Part shown: positions 7,803-16,160 of the stretch, in pieces | Position numbering within the stretch: the stretch's first letter is position 1 | Layout of the letters: each line of letters starts with the position of its first letter | Assembly (NCBI GenBank): GCA_022819585.1 | Contig: JAJEGY010000040.1 | Location: 1 to 42,553 of the forward strand | DNA length: 42,553 nt | Source of the DNA: Dehalococcoidia bacterium | GTDB lineage: Bacteria; Chloroflexota; Dehalococcoidia; Lucifugimonadales; Lucifugimonadaceae | Direction of reading: 5' to 3' | Position numbers and translations under genes: made by a program | The notes under the pieces: generated by a model | Seen by the model: the letters and a program-made list of their open reading frames with translations, nothing else | What the model was told of the DNA's origin: nothing | The model's database searches: none

Positions 7803-8909
7803 TCAACTCGCGCCGTTTTGAGACGGTGACGAATCTCGGATGTTGAAGAATGAGGCGATGTTTTGGTCTGACACGGCTCCTGCATGTTCATGCAGGAAGC
7901 ATTTCGCGATGCGGGTCTGGTCCAGGGCGTAAGCGCTCGGGACGTCTTGGACGCAAGTTTCGATGGCATCGGGGCATCGGTTGACGAACGGGCACATCGT
8001 CTGCGTCACGTCGATGCCGGTGAAGGGAGGATCGTTGGCGCCTCGCATGTCGATCCAGCGACGATTTGGATCCGGCATCGGGATGGACTGAACCAACAGG
8101 CGCGTGTAAGGATGTTGGGGATCGTTGATTACGTGTTCGACGTCGCCTGCCTCCACCACATGCCCTCGGTACATGATCAATATGTTGTCGGCGACTTGAT
8201 AGGCGGTGGTGAGGTCGTGGGTTATGTAGAGGATGGCGATGCCGAGTTCGTGGTTGAGGGTCCGGATGGTTTCGAGGATCGTGGCTCGCAGGGATGCATC
8301 GACCATCGAGACGGGTTCGTCGGCGATGATGACCTGGGGTTTCAGGAGGAGGGATCGGGCGACCATCACTCGCTGGCGCTGTCCGCCGCTGAGCTGATGG
8401 GGGTAACGTCCGAGGGTTTCGGATGGTCGTAGGCCGACGCCGGATATGGCTTCTTCGATGAGATGACGGGCTTCGTCGCGCGAGGAGGCGAGATTGAAAC
8501 GTGCGATGGCGACGGTGAAGATGTGGTCGACTTTGTAGAAGGGGTTGTATACGGAGAAGGGGTCTTGGAAAATGGCCTGGACTTGGCGTCGGTACTGTTT
8601 TCGTTCGCCGGAGTTCATGCGGTTGACGTCGTTGCCCATGTAGAGGACTTGTCCCGAGGTTGGGCGCTGGAATCCGAGCATTATTCGTCCGAGGGTGGTT
8701 TTCCCGCTTCCGCTCTCCCCTGCTACGGCGGTGATGAGGGCCGGATTGTTGTCCAGAGTGAAGGAGACATCGTTGACCGCGTAGTTGTGTTCGCGATTCC
8801 AGATCGGGCCGCTAGAGAAGATCTGAGTGACGTTGCGCAGCTCAAGCAGAGACGCGCTTGGTGCGTCGTTGGCAGTGCTCGCGTTGGTCATTTCCGCGGT
8901 TGCTGTCAT
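7803..8909 (-). CDS. peptide/nickel ABC transporter ATP-binding protein (DppF/OppF type)
   Basis: A 368-residue ATPase that powers the importer with its partner encoded just upstream. Walker A is GESGSGKT (64-71), signature LSGGQRQR (173-180), Walker B VIIADEP (193-199), with the switch His in LYITHDLT. The C-terminal region has the Cys-rich oligopeptide-ATPase tail (TMCPFVNRCPDAIETC). The start at 8909 is chosen because ATG overlaps the TGA of the preceding gene as ATGA; a longer frame would add ten residues and run deeper into that gene. Part of the minus-strand importer operon. Confidence 0.93.
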   Translation of the reverse strand: MTATAEMTNASTANDAPSASLLELRNVTQIFSSGPIWNREHNYAVNDVSFTLDNNPALITAVAGESGSGKTTLGRIMLGFQRPTSGQVLYMGNDVNRMNSGERKQYRRQVQAIFQDPFSVYNPFYKVDHIFTVAIARFNLASSRDEARHLIEEAISGVGLRPSETLGRYPHQLSGGQRQRVMVARSLLLKPQVIIADEPVSMVDASLRATILETIRTLNHELGIAILYITHDLTTAYQVADNILIMYRGHVVEAGDVEHVINDPQHPYTRLLVQSIPMPDPNRRWIDMRGANDPPFTGIDVTQTMCPFVNRCPDAIETCVQDVPSAYALDQTRIAKCFLHEHAGAVSDQNIASFFNIRDSSPSQNGAS

Positions 8910-9874
8910 GCTGCTACGGCCTCGGTGTGCAGGTGGCATGAGACGAGGTCGGGATCGCCGACGAGTTGCGGGACTTCCTCACCGCAGATATCCATTGCTT
9001 CCGGGCATCGCGGCATGAATGGGCATCCCGGCGGGACTGCGAGCAGGGAGGGTGGCAGGCCGGGAATGCCTTGCAGCCTTCGCTTGCCCGCGGTGTCCGG
9101 CAAGCTGGAGATCAGGAGGCGGGTGTAGGGGTGACGCGGATTGGCGAAGATCTGTTGGACGGTAGCGAGTTCGACGAGTTTTCCGGCATACATCACGCCG
9201 ATCCGGTCAGCGAACTGCGCCATCAGACCCATGTCGTGACCGACGAGGATCACGGCGGCACCGATCTCGGAGCGAACGTCCTCAAGCGTTTCCATGACTT
9301 GTCGCTGTACGACGACGTCAAGGGCGCTGGTTGGTTCGTCGGCGAGGATGAGACGCGGTTTGTGGGATATGGCCATGGCGATGGTGACGCGCTGCTTCAT
9401 TCCTCCGCTGAGTTCATGGGGGAAGAGATTCAGTACGCTGCTATTCAATCCGACTTGGGCCATCAGGGTATTCAGACGCTCCTGTGATCGCTCTCGGGAC
9501 TCGTTGATGCCGTGATCGCGGAGGCCGTCAAGCATCTGGCTACGAATCCTCCGGACAGGGTTTAGCGCGTTCATTGCGGCTTGGGGAACCATTGCGACAT
9601 CGTTGCCGCGTACGGAGCGCATTTCCGGTTCAGACAGGCTGATGAGGTCGCGTCCATCCAGTTTCACGGTTCCGCCGGCGATCTCGCCCGGTGGTTTGAT
9701 CATTCGCATGATGGCGAGCGCGGTGGTCGTCTTCCCAGAGCCGGATTCGCCGACCAGCCCCAGTTTTTCGCCTTCAGCGATATCGAGATCCACACCGTCG
9801 ACGGCACGCACTGTTCCGGCTCGGATGTTGAAATAGACGCGTAGATCGCGTATGGAAAGGACAGTGTCCGGCAT
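8906..9874 (-). CDS. peptide/nickel ABC transporter ATP-binding protein (DppD/OppD type)
   Basis: A 322-residue ATPase, first of the two in the operon. Walker A is GESGSGKT (42-49), signature LSGGMKQRV, Walker B LILADEPTSALD, and a C-terminal Cys-rich tail (CPFMPRCPEAMDIC) characteristic of this ATPase family. The ATG at 9874 overlaps the TAA of the preceding permease as TAATG, and this gives the family's usual length, so I reject a start 38 codons upstream. Its own stop overlaps the next ATPase start by 4 bases, so the two ATPases are likely made in equal amounts by coupled translation. Confidence 0.93.
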   Translation of the reverse strand: MPDTVLSIRDLRVYFNIRAGTVRAVDGVDLDIAEGEKLGLVGESGSGKTTTALAIMRMIKPPGEIAGGTVKLDGRDLISLSEPEMRSVRGNDVAMVPQAAMNALNPVRRIRSQMLDGLRDHGINESRERSQERLNTLMAQVGLNSSVLNLFPHELSGGMKQRVTIAMAISHKPRLILADEPTSALDVVVQRQVMETLEDVRSEIGAAVILVGHDMGLMAQFADRIGVMYAGKLVELATVQQIFANPRHPYTRLLISSLPDTAGKRRLQGIPGLPPSLLAVPPGCPFMPRCPEAMDICGEEVPQLVGDPDLVSCHLHTEAVAA

Positions 9875-10815
9875 TACAGGCTCTGCCTCAATCGTGGGTT
9901 GGCCCACTTGTCTAAACCGGCGGCGATCAGGTAGAGGGAGATGAATATCCATGCGACCAAGAGGATCGGCGGGCCGTACCACCACCACCAGTTGCTGATA
10001 ACCGCGCCGTAGTAGAGCGACCAGTAGATTGTCATTCCGAGCGTGGGTTCGTGTTGGGGCCCCAGCCCGAGAGCTTCCAGTCCAACGGCGGCGAGGATGC
10101 CGCTGGCCATGGCACCGACGAAACTTGCGGCCAGGAATGGGAACAGGTTGGGCATGAGTTCACGGAAGATGATCTCAAGGTCACCCATGCCGTTGAGCCT
10201 CGCCACTTCTACGTAGTTGCTTTCCCTCATGCTCAAGACTTGTGCTCGTATGACGCGTGTGGGCCACATCCAAGACAGTGACGCGACGATCAACCCCATC
10301 ATGTTGACGGACAAGCCGGATGACTCTTTGATCGTCGATGCGACGACTACTAGCACCGCCAAACTGGGGATAGTGATGAAGACATCTGAAATGATTCGGA
10401 TAAATGCGTCTACAGGGCCCCGCATGTAACCACCCAAAAACCCCAGTAAGATACCGATTCCTAGACCAAACACACCCGCGTATAACCCGATACGCAACGT
10501 TAACGGCGCGCCGTGGACCATGAGCGGCAAAATCTGTCTGCCGTTGAAATCGGTACCCAGCCAGTATTTCGATTGTGGTCCTGCGGTTTGGGGACCCGAG
10601 ATCGGATCGGCGTTTTTGGGATCGACGATCTGTCCGCCAATAAGCCACAACGCCAGTAGGGCGATGAGCATGAACAGCCCAATCGAAAGCATCCGCTCGT
10701 GGAGCAGGTAGTATCCGATCTGTGAGAGAGCGCTATATGAAGCGCCGGAACCGGTTTCAGCTTCGGCTTGAATAGCAGCGGACGATTGAGTCGATTCGGC
10801 GCCTAAATCACGCAT
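9874..10815 (-). CDS. peptide/nickel ABC transporter permease (DppC/OppC type)
   Basis: A 313-residue inner-membrane permease. A long hydrophilic N-terminus (1-40) precedes the first membrane helix (about 43-62), then an extracytoplasmic segment with the typical WLGTDFNGRQIL motif, and five further helices. The EAA loop that docks the ATPases is at about 197-222 (MRESNYVEVARLNGMGDLEI). It starts 33 bases after the other permease and is joined to the first ATPase by a TAATG overlap. Together with the other permease it forms the translocation pore. Confidence 0.92.
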   Translation of the reverse strand: MRDLGAESTQSSAAIQAEAETGSGASYSALSQIGYYLLHERMLSIGLFMLIALLALWLIGGQIVDPKNADPISGPQTAGPQSKYWLGTDFNGRQILPLMVHGAPLTLRIGLYAGVFGLGIGILLGFLGGYMRGPVDAFIRIISDVFITIPSLAVLVVVASTIKESSGLSVNMMGLIVASLSWMWPTRVIRAQVLSMRESNYVEVARLNGMGDLEIIFRELMPNLFPFLAASFVGAMASGILAAVGLEALGLGPQHEPTLGMTIYWSLYYGAVISNWWWWYGPPILLVAWIFISLYLIAAGLDKWANPRLRQSL

Positions 10816-10848
10816 CGTTGGTACCTGAGTTTCGTCCGTGTCTGCGGT

Positions 10849-11874
10849 TCATGCGGCGCGGCGCACACGAGGATCAATGAATGGGTAGACGATGTCGAGT
10901 ATGAATGTTGATGCCGCCACCATCACGATGAGCACAAAGACGACGCCATAAATGACGAAATAGTCGAAACCGGCGATTGCGTTGTACAACAGAGTGCCCA
11001 TTCCGGGATACCGGTAGATGACCTCGACGAGTATCACTCCCGAGAATATGAGACTCATCGCGAGGGCTAGCGAGGTTAGTTGCGGCAGAGTGGCGTTTCG
11101 CATTCCGTACAGGCTGAAGACGCGGCTCGGCTTTAGCCCCCGCATCTGTGCCAGCGTAACGTAGTCCTCGCCTTGGGTGGTTACCATCATCCCTCGCATT
11201 CCCAATGCCCAGAACCCGATCTGGGAGAGGATTATCGACATCGCAGGCAATATCGAGTGATGGATGGTGTCCAGGATACGGTCCATGCTCCACCCGTCGT
11301 AAACCGTCGTGACGCTCGTCGCCCCGGCGAGCGGTAGCAATGGCCACCATTCAGGTTGCCACTGATGCCGCACCGCAAACAGAAACATCAGCATTATCGC
11401 CAACATGAAATACGGAATCGGTGACAGGGTCAAGAAAATCGGCAAAGCGCCTTTTAGCCATCTCGGGGCACCGGGCCAAGCCAAGGTTGCGCCAGACAGC
11501 GAGCCTAGCGCAAACGCAGTTAAGACCGAGATTCCGACTAGACCCAAGGTGTATGGCATCCGCTGAACAATCATGTCCCACACCCTCGTCGGGTAGTTGA
11601 TCAGCGAGTAGTTCAGGTCGCCGCGCACGAGGCTTGACAGATAGCGGATGTATTGCAGATACAGCGGTTGATCGAGGCCGTACTCCTGTTCGTAGGCTTC
11701 GACAACCTTTTCCATGCCGGTAGCGAGGTTGCCGGTAGCGGCCATCATGACTAACCGCTCGCGCACAGGATTACGGTCGCTCGCGATCCGGGGAAGAAAG
11801 AAGATAACCGTCGTTGCGAGCCAAACGACCAGCAGGAACATGCCGATCCGGGCCGCTATGTAGGTGATGCTCAC
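10849..11874 (-). CDS. peptide/nickel ABC transporter permease (DppB/OppB type)
   Basis: A 341-residue permease and the first gene of the importer operon. It begins with a GTG. It shows an N-terminal helix (about 7-28), the family pattern EQEYGLDQPLYLQYIRYL followed by GDLNYSLINYPTRV, several further helices, and the EAA loop (YVTLAQMRGLKPSRVFSLYG). The usual family sequence around YRYPGMGTLLYNAI is present. Partner of the neighbouring permease. The 113-base gap upstream to the next gene may hold the operon promoter, but I see no clear box. Confidence 0.92.
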   Translation of the reverse strand: MSITYIAARIGMFLLVVWLATTVIFFLPRIASDRNPVRERLVMMAATGNLATGMEKVVEAYEQEYGLDQPLYLQYIRYLSSLVRGDLNYSLINYPTRVWDMIVQRMPYTLGLVGISVLTAFALGSLSGATLAWPGAPRWLKGALPIFLTLSPIPYFMLAIMLMFLFAVRHQWQPEWWPLLPLAGATSVTTVYDGWSMDRILDTIHHSILPAMSIILSQIGFWALGMRGMMVTTQGEDYVTLAQMRGLKPSRVFSLYGMRNATLPQLTSLALAMSLIFSGVILVEVIYRYPGMGTLLYNAIAGFDYFVIYGVVFVLIVMVAASTFILDIVYPFIDPRVRRAA

Positions 11875-11987
11875 GGCTTACCGTGAAGTCGATTCTGCGT
11901 TGTCGGGGCGGTGCGCACTGTTTTTGAGGCGCGCGAAACCCCACTATGCGGCGGAATTATACAGCGATTTCAGCCGTGTGGCGCAGT

Positions 11988-12893
11988 TTACTGATAGCGC
12001 ACCACAGCGGTATCGCCCGCCAACCAGCGGAAGTCGGAGAATTCACTTCCAAGCGGTGCCTCGAAAACCAAGTGACCACGGAGTTCCTCACCTTGATTGA
12101 GGGTGAACCCGCCCCACATCAGCCTGAAATCGGGATCGAGATAACGATCGTCAGAACTCGTCTCGACGATATATGAGCGGTCGATGACGTTGATGGGTTT
12201 GAGCGCGATGCTGCCCTTGATGCGAAGTTCTGCGGCTTCGCGGTCGACCACCATTCTGACGGCTCCAGAGGTCTGGTTTGTCAGGAGCGTCTCGACGACG
12301 ATGATTTCGGTGCCCTCTCCCTCAGGCTGGATCGCCCATTGGTTGATGTCGCCGCGGCTGGAAGGCGCTTCGTATACGACGTAGGGTTGATGCCGCGGTA
12401 GTTCAGCTCGGATCCAAAGTGTTCGTCCCGCGACGTAGAGATCGGGGCCGCCTTCGAATGGGTTCGCCCACAGGAGCACTTCTACGACGGCGAGGGATAT
12501 CAGTGATATGACCGTGAGGGCGATCAGGACTACTGGGAGTGCCTGTTTCGGCACACGAATTTGGCGTCTTGCGAGGACGGCGCCAGAGGCATCAACGTCG
12601 ACGTATTCAGAACCCGAAGAACCGCGGAAGGCTGTGGAGGGCGCGTAGTCGATGAAGACTCTAGAGATGCCGCCATCCATAGATTCGACGCCGTTGACCT
12701 CCCATTGGAGTTCGGCGTCGCGCAGCTTGGGTCCGTATTCGTATTTGTTCTCTTCTGCGTATCGGAGAGCTGCCGCCACCTCGGTCGGAAAAGCATCGCG
12801 TGCCTCATCGCCTTCGATGAAGTTTTCCTGGACCGTCACTTCGGTCGTTTCATCTTCTTCGTCCCTAGATTCCGGGCGATCGGTGCTAGCCAT
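11988..12893 (-). CDS. single-pass membrane protein with an external beta-rich domain, function unknown
   Basis: I do not recognise this 301-residue protein as a named family. An acidic cytoplasmic N-terminus (1-112) with a YEYGPKLRDAELQWEVNGVE segment is followed by one membrane helix (about 118-142) and an outside domain (about 145-301). The external part alternates beta-like stretches (TEIIVVETLLTNQTSG, RLMWGGFTLNQGEELRG) and has the look of an immunoglobulin-like DUF4352-type fold, which is only an impression. It lies upstream of the importer operon on the same strand, but the 113-base gap argues against an essential role in it. No Shine-Dalgarno sequence is evident at the ATG. Confidence 0.75.
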   Translation of the reverse strand: MASTDRPESRDEEDETTEVTVQENFIEGDEARDAFPTEVAAALRYAEENKYEYGPKLRDAELQWEVNGVESMDGGISRVFIDYAPSTAFRGSSGSEYVDVDASGAVLARRQIRVPKQALPVVLIALTVISLISLAVVEVLLWANPFEGGPDLYVAGRTLWIRAELPRHQPYVVYEAPSSRGDINQWAIQPEGEGTEIIVVETLLTNQTSGAVRMVVDREAAELRIKGSIALKPINVIDRSYIVETSSDDRYLDPDFRLMWGGFTLNQGEELRGHLVFEAPLGSEFSDFRWLAGDTAVVRYQ

Positions 12894-12962
12894 GATTGTG
12901 AGGTTATCGGTGGGTCGTCGTTATAGGTATCAAATATACATACGCCACTGTTTTCGTCTGGT

Positions 12963-14183
12963 TCACACCGCTGAGACGCGTGCGCTCATCGACGGCATCC
13001 CACGCAGTTGATCGACGACGTCTGCGAGGGCGTTGACGCTGTATTCGACATCATCTTGGGTCGAATCCTTGCCGAAAGAGAATCGGAGGCTGCCCTGCGC
13101 GAGTTCATGTGACATGCCCATCGCCAAGAGAACGTGGGACGGCTCGATTGAAGCAGAACTGCATGCACTGCCACTCGACGCGCATATTCCCTTGAAATCG
13201 AGGCCGAGGAGCATGGGCTCGCCTTCCAAGCCCGGGATGGATATATGGGCGATGTGCGGAAGACTGTGTTGCGGATGATTGTTGATTACCACTCCGGAGA
13301 CGCGTTCGGTTACTGCCGCTAAGAATCGGTCCCGCAACCCGCGAGTATGTTCGCAGAACTCTAGGCGCTCGTTTTCGGCTAGCACCAGCGCCACGCCCAT
13401 TCCGACGATGCCGGGGACGTTTTCAGTCCCTGAGCGGCGTTGTCGCTCCTGTCCGCCGCCAGCGATCAGGGGATCGATCTTCACGCCGCGGCGAGCGTAC
13501 AAGACGCCGACGCCTTTCGGTCCGTGGATCTTGTGGGCGGATAGCGACAGGAAATCGACGCCTAGTGTTTTGACGTCCAACGTGAGTTTCCCAGATGCTT
13601 GAACGGCGTCGGTGTGCATAACGACAGTTGTGCCCTGCTGTGAGCCGTGTTGTTTGACGAGACGCGAAATCTCTGAGATGTCGTTGATAGCGCCGACTTC
13701 GTTGTTGGCGTACATGATGCTGACAACTGCATCGCGGTCTCCAAGGTATGAAGCGACGTCTGCAGGATCCACGATGCCGTACTGGTCTACCGGCACACTG
13801 ATGACGTGGTGTCCATCGTGTTCGAGTTGTTCGGCCGCGTGGATGACGGCGTGATGTTCGACATCGGAGATGATGATGTCAGCCGGCTCGTCGAATGTCG
13901 AGGCAACACCTTTGATGGCCATGTTGTCGGCCTCGGTGCCGCCGCCGGTGAAGACTACCTCGCTGGTCCGGCAGTTGAGGACAGACGCCACCCGCGCCCT
14001 AGCCTCATCAATGGCATTCCGAGACTCGCCCGCGATGGCGTACAGGCTCGATGGATTGCCGAATGCTTGGCTGAAATACGGCAGCATCGCATCTAGCACC
14101 TCATGCCGCACCGGAGTGGTCGCGGCATGATCAAGGTAGATGAGGCGCGAACCTGCTTCCAACTCTTCAACTGCGGTGGTCAT
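12963..14183 (-). CDS. cysteine desulfurase, NifS/IscS family
   Basis: A 406-residue PLP enzyme that takes sulfur from cysteine as a protein persulfide for Fe-S clusters and thiolated tRNA. The PLP-binding lysine is K218 in SLSAHKIHGPKG. The persulfide cysteine is C341 in ASSGSACSSAS, on the long mobile loop typical of the NifS/IscS group rather than the SufS group. The HAATTP and NNEVG motifs are also present. I chose the ATG at 14183 over a TTG five codons earlier. No iscU, sufU or mnmA gene is adjacent, so its sulfur acceptor is not shown by context. MiaB and NadA, both Fe-S enzymes, are encoded elsewhere in the window. Confidence 0.94.
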   Translation of the reverse strand: MTTAVEELEAGSRLIYLDHAATTPVRHEVLDAMLPYFSQAFGNPSSLYAIAGESRNAIDEARARVASVLNCRTSEVVFTGGGTEADNMAIKGVASTFDEPADIIISDVEHHAVIHAAEQLEHDGHHVISVPVDQYGIVDPADVASYLGDRDAVVSIMYANNEVGAINDISEISRLVKQHGSQQGTTVVMHTDAVQASGKLTLDVKTLGVDFLSLSAHKIHGPKGVGVLYARRGVKIDPLIAGGGQERQRRSGTENVPGIVGMGVALVLAENERLEFCEHTRGLRDRFLAAVTERVSGVVINNHPQHSLPHIAHISIPGLEGEPMLLGLDFKGICASSGSACSSASIEPSHVLLAMGMSHELAQGSLRFSFGKDSTQDDVEYSVNALADVVDQLRGMPSMSARVSAV

Positions 14184-14381
14184 GCTGTGGTATCCCAATC
14201 GCTACCGTTACCGTCGATTTTAGTCAACCTTGATTAGCTTGAAGGCATTGCAAGTTCGGGAAGCAGGGCTTGTGAGTTGTTAAACTTTAATGCTTGATTG
14301 ATATCAAAACTGAACCGCCGACCATTGCGTATATTGTCAAACGACGATTAAGCTAGCATTCGTGCGAGCCACTCGGATACC
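14184..14381. promoter_or_regulatory. divergent intergenic region between the desulfurase and the Gld-like operon
   Basis: A relatively AT-rich 198-base gap between divergent genes must hold promoters for both directions. I see AT-rich candidates (TTGTCAAACG and neighbouring TTAAGCTAGCAT near 14334-14360) but no pair with convincing spacing, so I give no exact box. No gene is evident. Confidence 0.4.
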
Positions 14382-15350
14382 ATGATCCAACTTGAGCACA
14401 TGTCGAAGTACTACGGGCCCTACCCGGCAGTGCTCGACGTCTCGTTCGAGGTGTTGAAGGGCGAGATCGTGGGCTTCTTGGGTCCGAACGGAGCGGGCAA
14501 GACGACAACGATGCGGGTGTTGACAGGCTTCACACCGCCGACACACGGCGACGCAGTGGTTGCCGGGTACAACGTCGTATCCCACTCCCTAGATGCTCGG
14601 CGTCATATCGGATATCTCCCGGAGACCGTGCCCCTCTACTACGACATGACGGTCACCGACTTTCTGTCGTACATGGGCATGTTGCGAGGCATGAACCGCG
14701 AGTGGATCAACGAGCGCGTTCCGAAAGTCATCGATACCGTGCGACTGAACGACTATCGAAACACGCTGGTCGGCAAGTTGTCCAAGGGATACCGACAACG
14801 AACCGGCATAGCGCAAGCGATTCTGCACGAGCCAGACGTGCTCATCCTCGACGAACCCACGATCGGTATCGACCCGATTCAGGTGGTCGAGACCCGCGAG
14901 TTGATCAGCGAATTGGGCGAGGACCACACGTTGCTGCTCAGTTCGCACATCCTGCCTGAAGTGAGCATGATCTGCCGTCGTGTGCTGGTTATACATGATG
15001 GTCGAATCGTGGCCGACGACCAGCCTGACAACCTCTCCGAGCGTTTGCAGCACTCGGAGCGCATCGAGATGACGGTGCGAGGCGCAGAGCCACGGGCAGT
15101 CATCGGTGAGATGCGCGAACTGCCGATGGTGGTCGATGCTCGTCGCGACAACCGCGCCGAGAGTATGGCACGGGCCGAGCGGGACGGCACGATACCGTTG
15201 ATCGTGGATGCTCGTCCAAATGCGCAGGCCACAGAAGTGATTGCTAACAAGATAATCGAGCGTGGATGGGGTCTGGTGAATCTGACACCGTTGCCGCTGA
15301 CGCTGGAGGAGATCTTCTTAGAGTTGACGACCGAAGAGGATCTGGACTGA
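14382..15350 (+). CDS. ABC transporter ATP-binding protein, GldA-like
   Basis: A 322-residue ATPase and first gene of a four-gene plus-strand operon. Walker A is GPNGAGKT (34-41), signature LSKGYRQR, Walker B VLILDEPTIGID, and the switch His in LLSSHIL. The C-terminal 90 residues are a regulatory extension with an Arg/Glu-rich middle. With the following ABC-2 permease and the GldG-like protein this matches the GldA/GldF/GldG gene order known from gliding Bacteroidetes. The same set occurs in many non-gliding bacteria, where its substrate is unknown, so I do not infer gliding. Confidence 0.9.
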   Translation: MIQLEHMSKYYGPYPAVLDVSFEVLKGEIVGFLGPNGAGKTTTMRVLTGFTPPTHGDAVVAGYNVVSHSLDARRHIGYLPETVPLYYDMTVTDFLSYMGMLRGMNREWINERVPKVIDTVRLNDYRNTLVGKLSKGYRQRTGIAQAILHEPDVLILDEPTIGIDPIQVVETRELISELGEDHTLLLSSHILPEVSMICRRVLVIHDGRIVADDQPDNLSERLQHSERIEMTVRGAEPRAVIGEMRELPMVVDARRDNRAESMARAERDGTIPLIVDARPNAQATEVIANKIIERGWGLVNLTPLPLTLEEIFLELTTEEDLD

Positions 15351-15353
15351 ACT

Positions 15354-16115
15354 GTGCGTTTCATCTGGTTAATCGCTAACAAAGAGGTCCGCACGTACTT
15401 CGCCTCTCCGATGGCGTACGTCGTGACAGCGGCGTTTCTCGCCATCACCGGCTTCTTCTTCGTTGCGTCTGTATCTGACGCGTTTTCTGAGGCGTCGATA
15501 CGCGGATTCCTCGCTGGTGCCGTATTCTTCATGATCTTCATGTCGCCGGCGATCACGATGCGACTGCTTGCCGAGGAACAGAAGATCGGCACTCTGGAGC
15601 TGTTGCTGACTTCCCCGGTGCGCGAGTTCGAGATCGTGGTCGGAAAGTTCCTCGCCGCATTTATCACGGTCTTGGCGATGATTGCGTTGTCGCTCTACTT
15701 CGTAATCATCCTGTTCGTTTACGGCATCCCGGACGTCGGCCCGATTCTGACGGGATACTTGGGTCTGGTCCTTTATGCAGCAGCCACGTTGGCGATCGGA
15801 CTTTTTGCTTCGGCGTTGAGCCCTAACCAGATCGTGGGGCTAGTAGTTGGTGCCGGGTTGCTCACAGGTTTGACGATTATCGACTTTGTATCTGAACGGG
15901 TCACCGGCGTCGCGTCGGAGATATTGGATGCTCTCCAACTCGGCGCTTCGTTTTCGGTGTTCGATCTTGACAGTTTCGGTGTGGCCGAGGCGGGGCATTT
16001 CGCCGACTTCGCCCGAGGAATCTTGTCCATCGGTGATGTCGTCTACTACGTATCTATTACCGCGGTGTTCCTCATGCTGACGGTGATAGCTTTGGAAACT
16101 CGTCGATGGCGCTGA
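15354..16115 (+). CDS. ABC-2 type permease, GldF-like
   Basis: A 253-residue integral membrane protein with about six hydrophobic helices. It starts with GTG three bases after the ATPase stop. The N-terminus IANKEVRTYFASPMAYVV and the motif AEEQKIGTLELLLTSPV are typical of ABC-2 and GldF permeases. It would form the membrane channel with the ATPase encoded before it. The following GldG-like gene begins 45 bases downstream. Confidence 0.9.
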   Translation: MRFIWLIANKEVRTYFASPMAYVVTAAFLAITGFFFVASVSDAFSEASIRGFLAGAVFFMIFMSPAITMRLLAEEQKIGTLELLLTSPVREFEIVVGKFLAAFITVLAMIALSLYFVIILFVYGIPDVGPILTGYLGLVLYAAATLAIGLFASALSPNQIVGLVVGAGLLTGLTIIDFVSERVTGVASEILDALQLGASFSVFDLDSFGVAEAGHFADFARGILSIGDVVYYVSITAVFLMLTVIALETRRWR

Positions 16116-16160
16116 TGTTGATCGTTGTGAGATCAATGGAATGGCAGTAACCGTATCTCG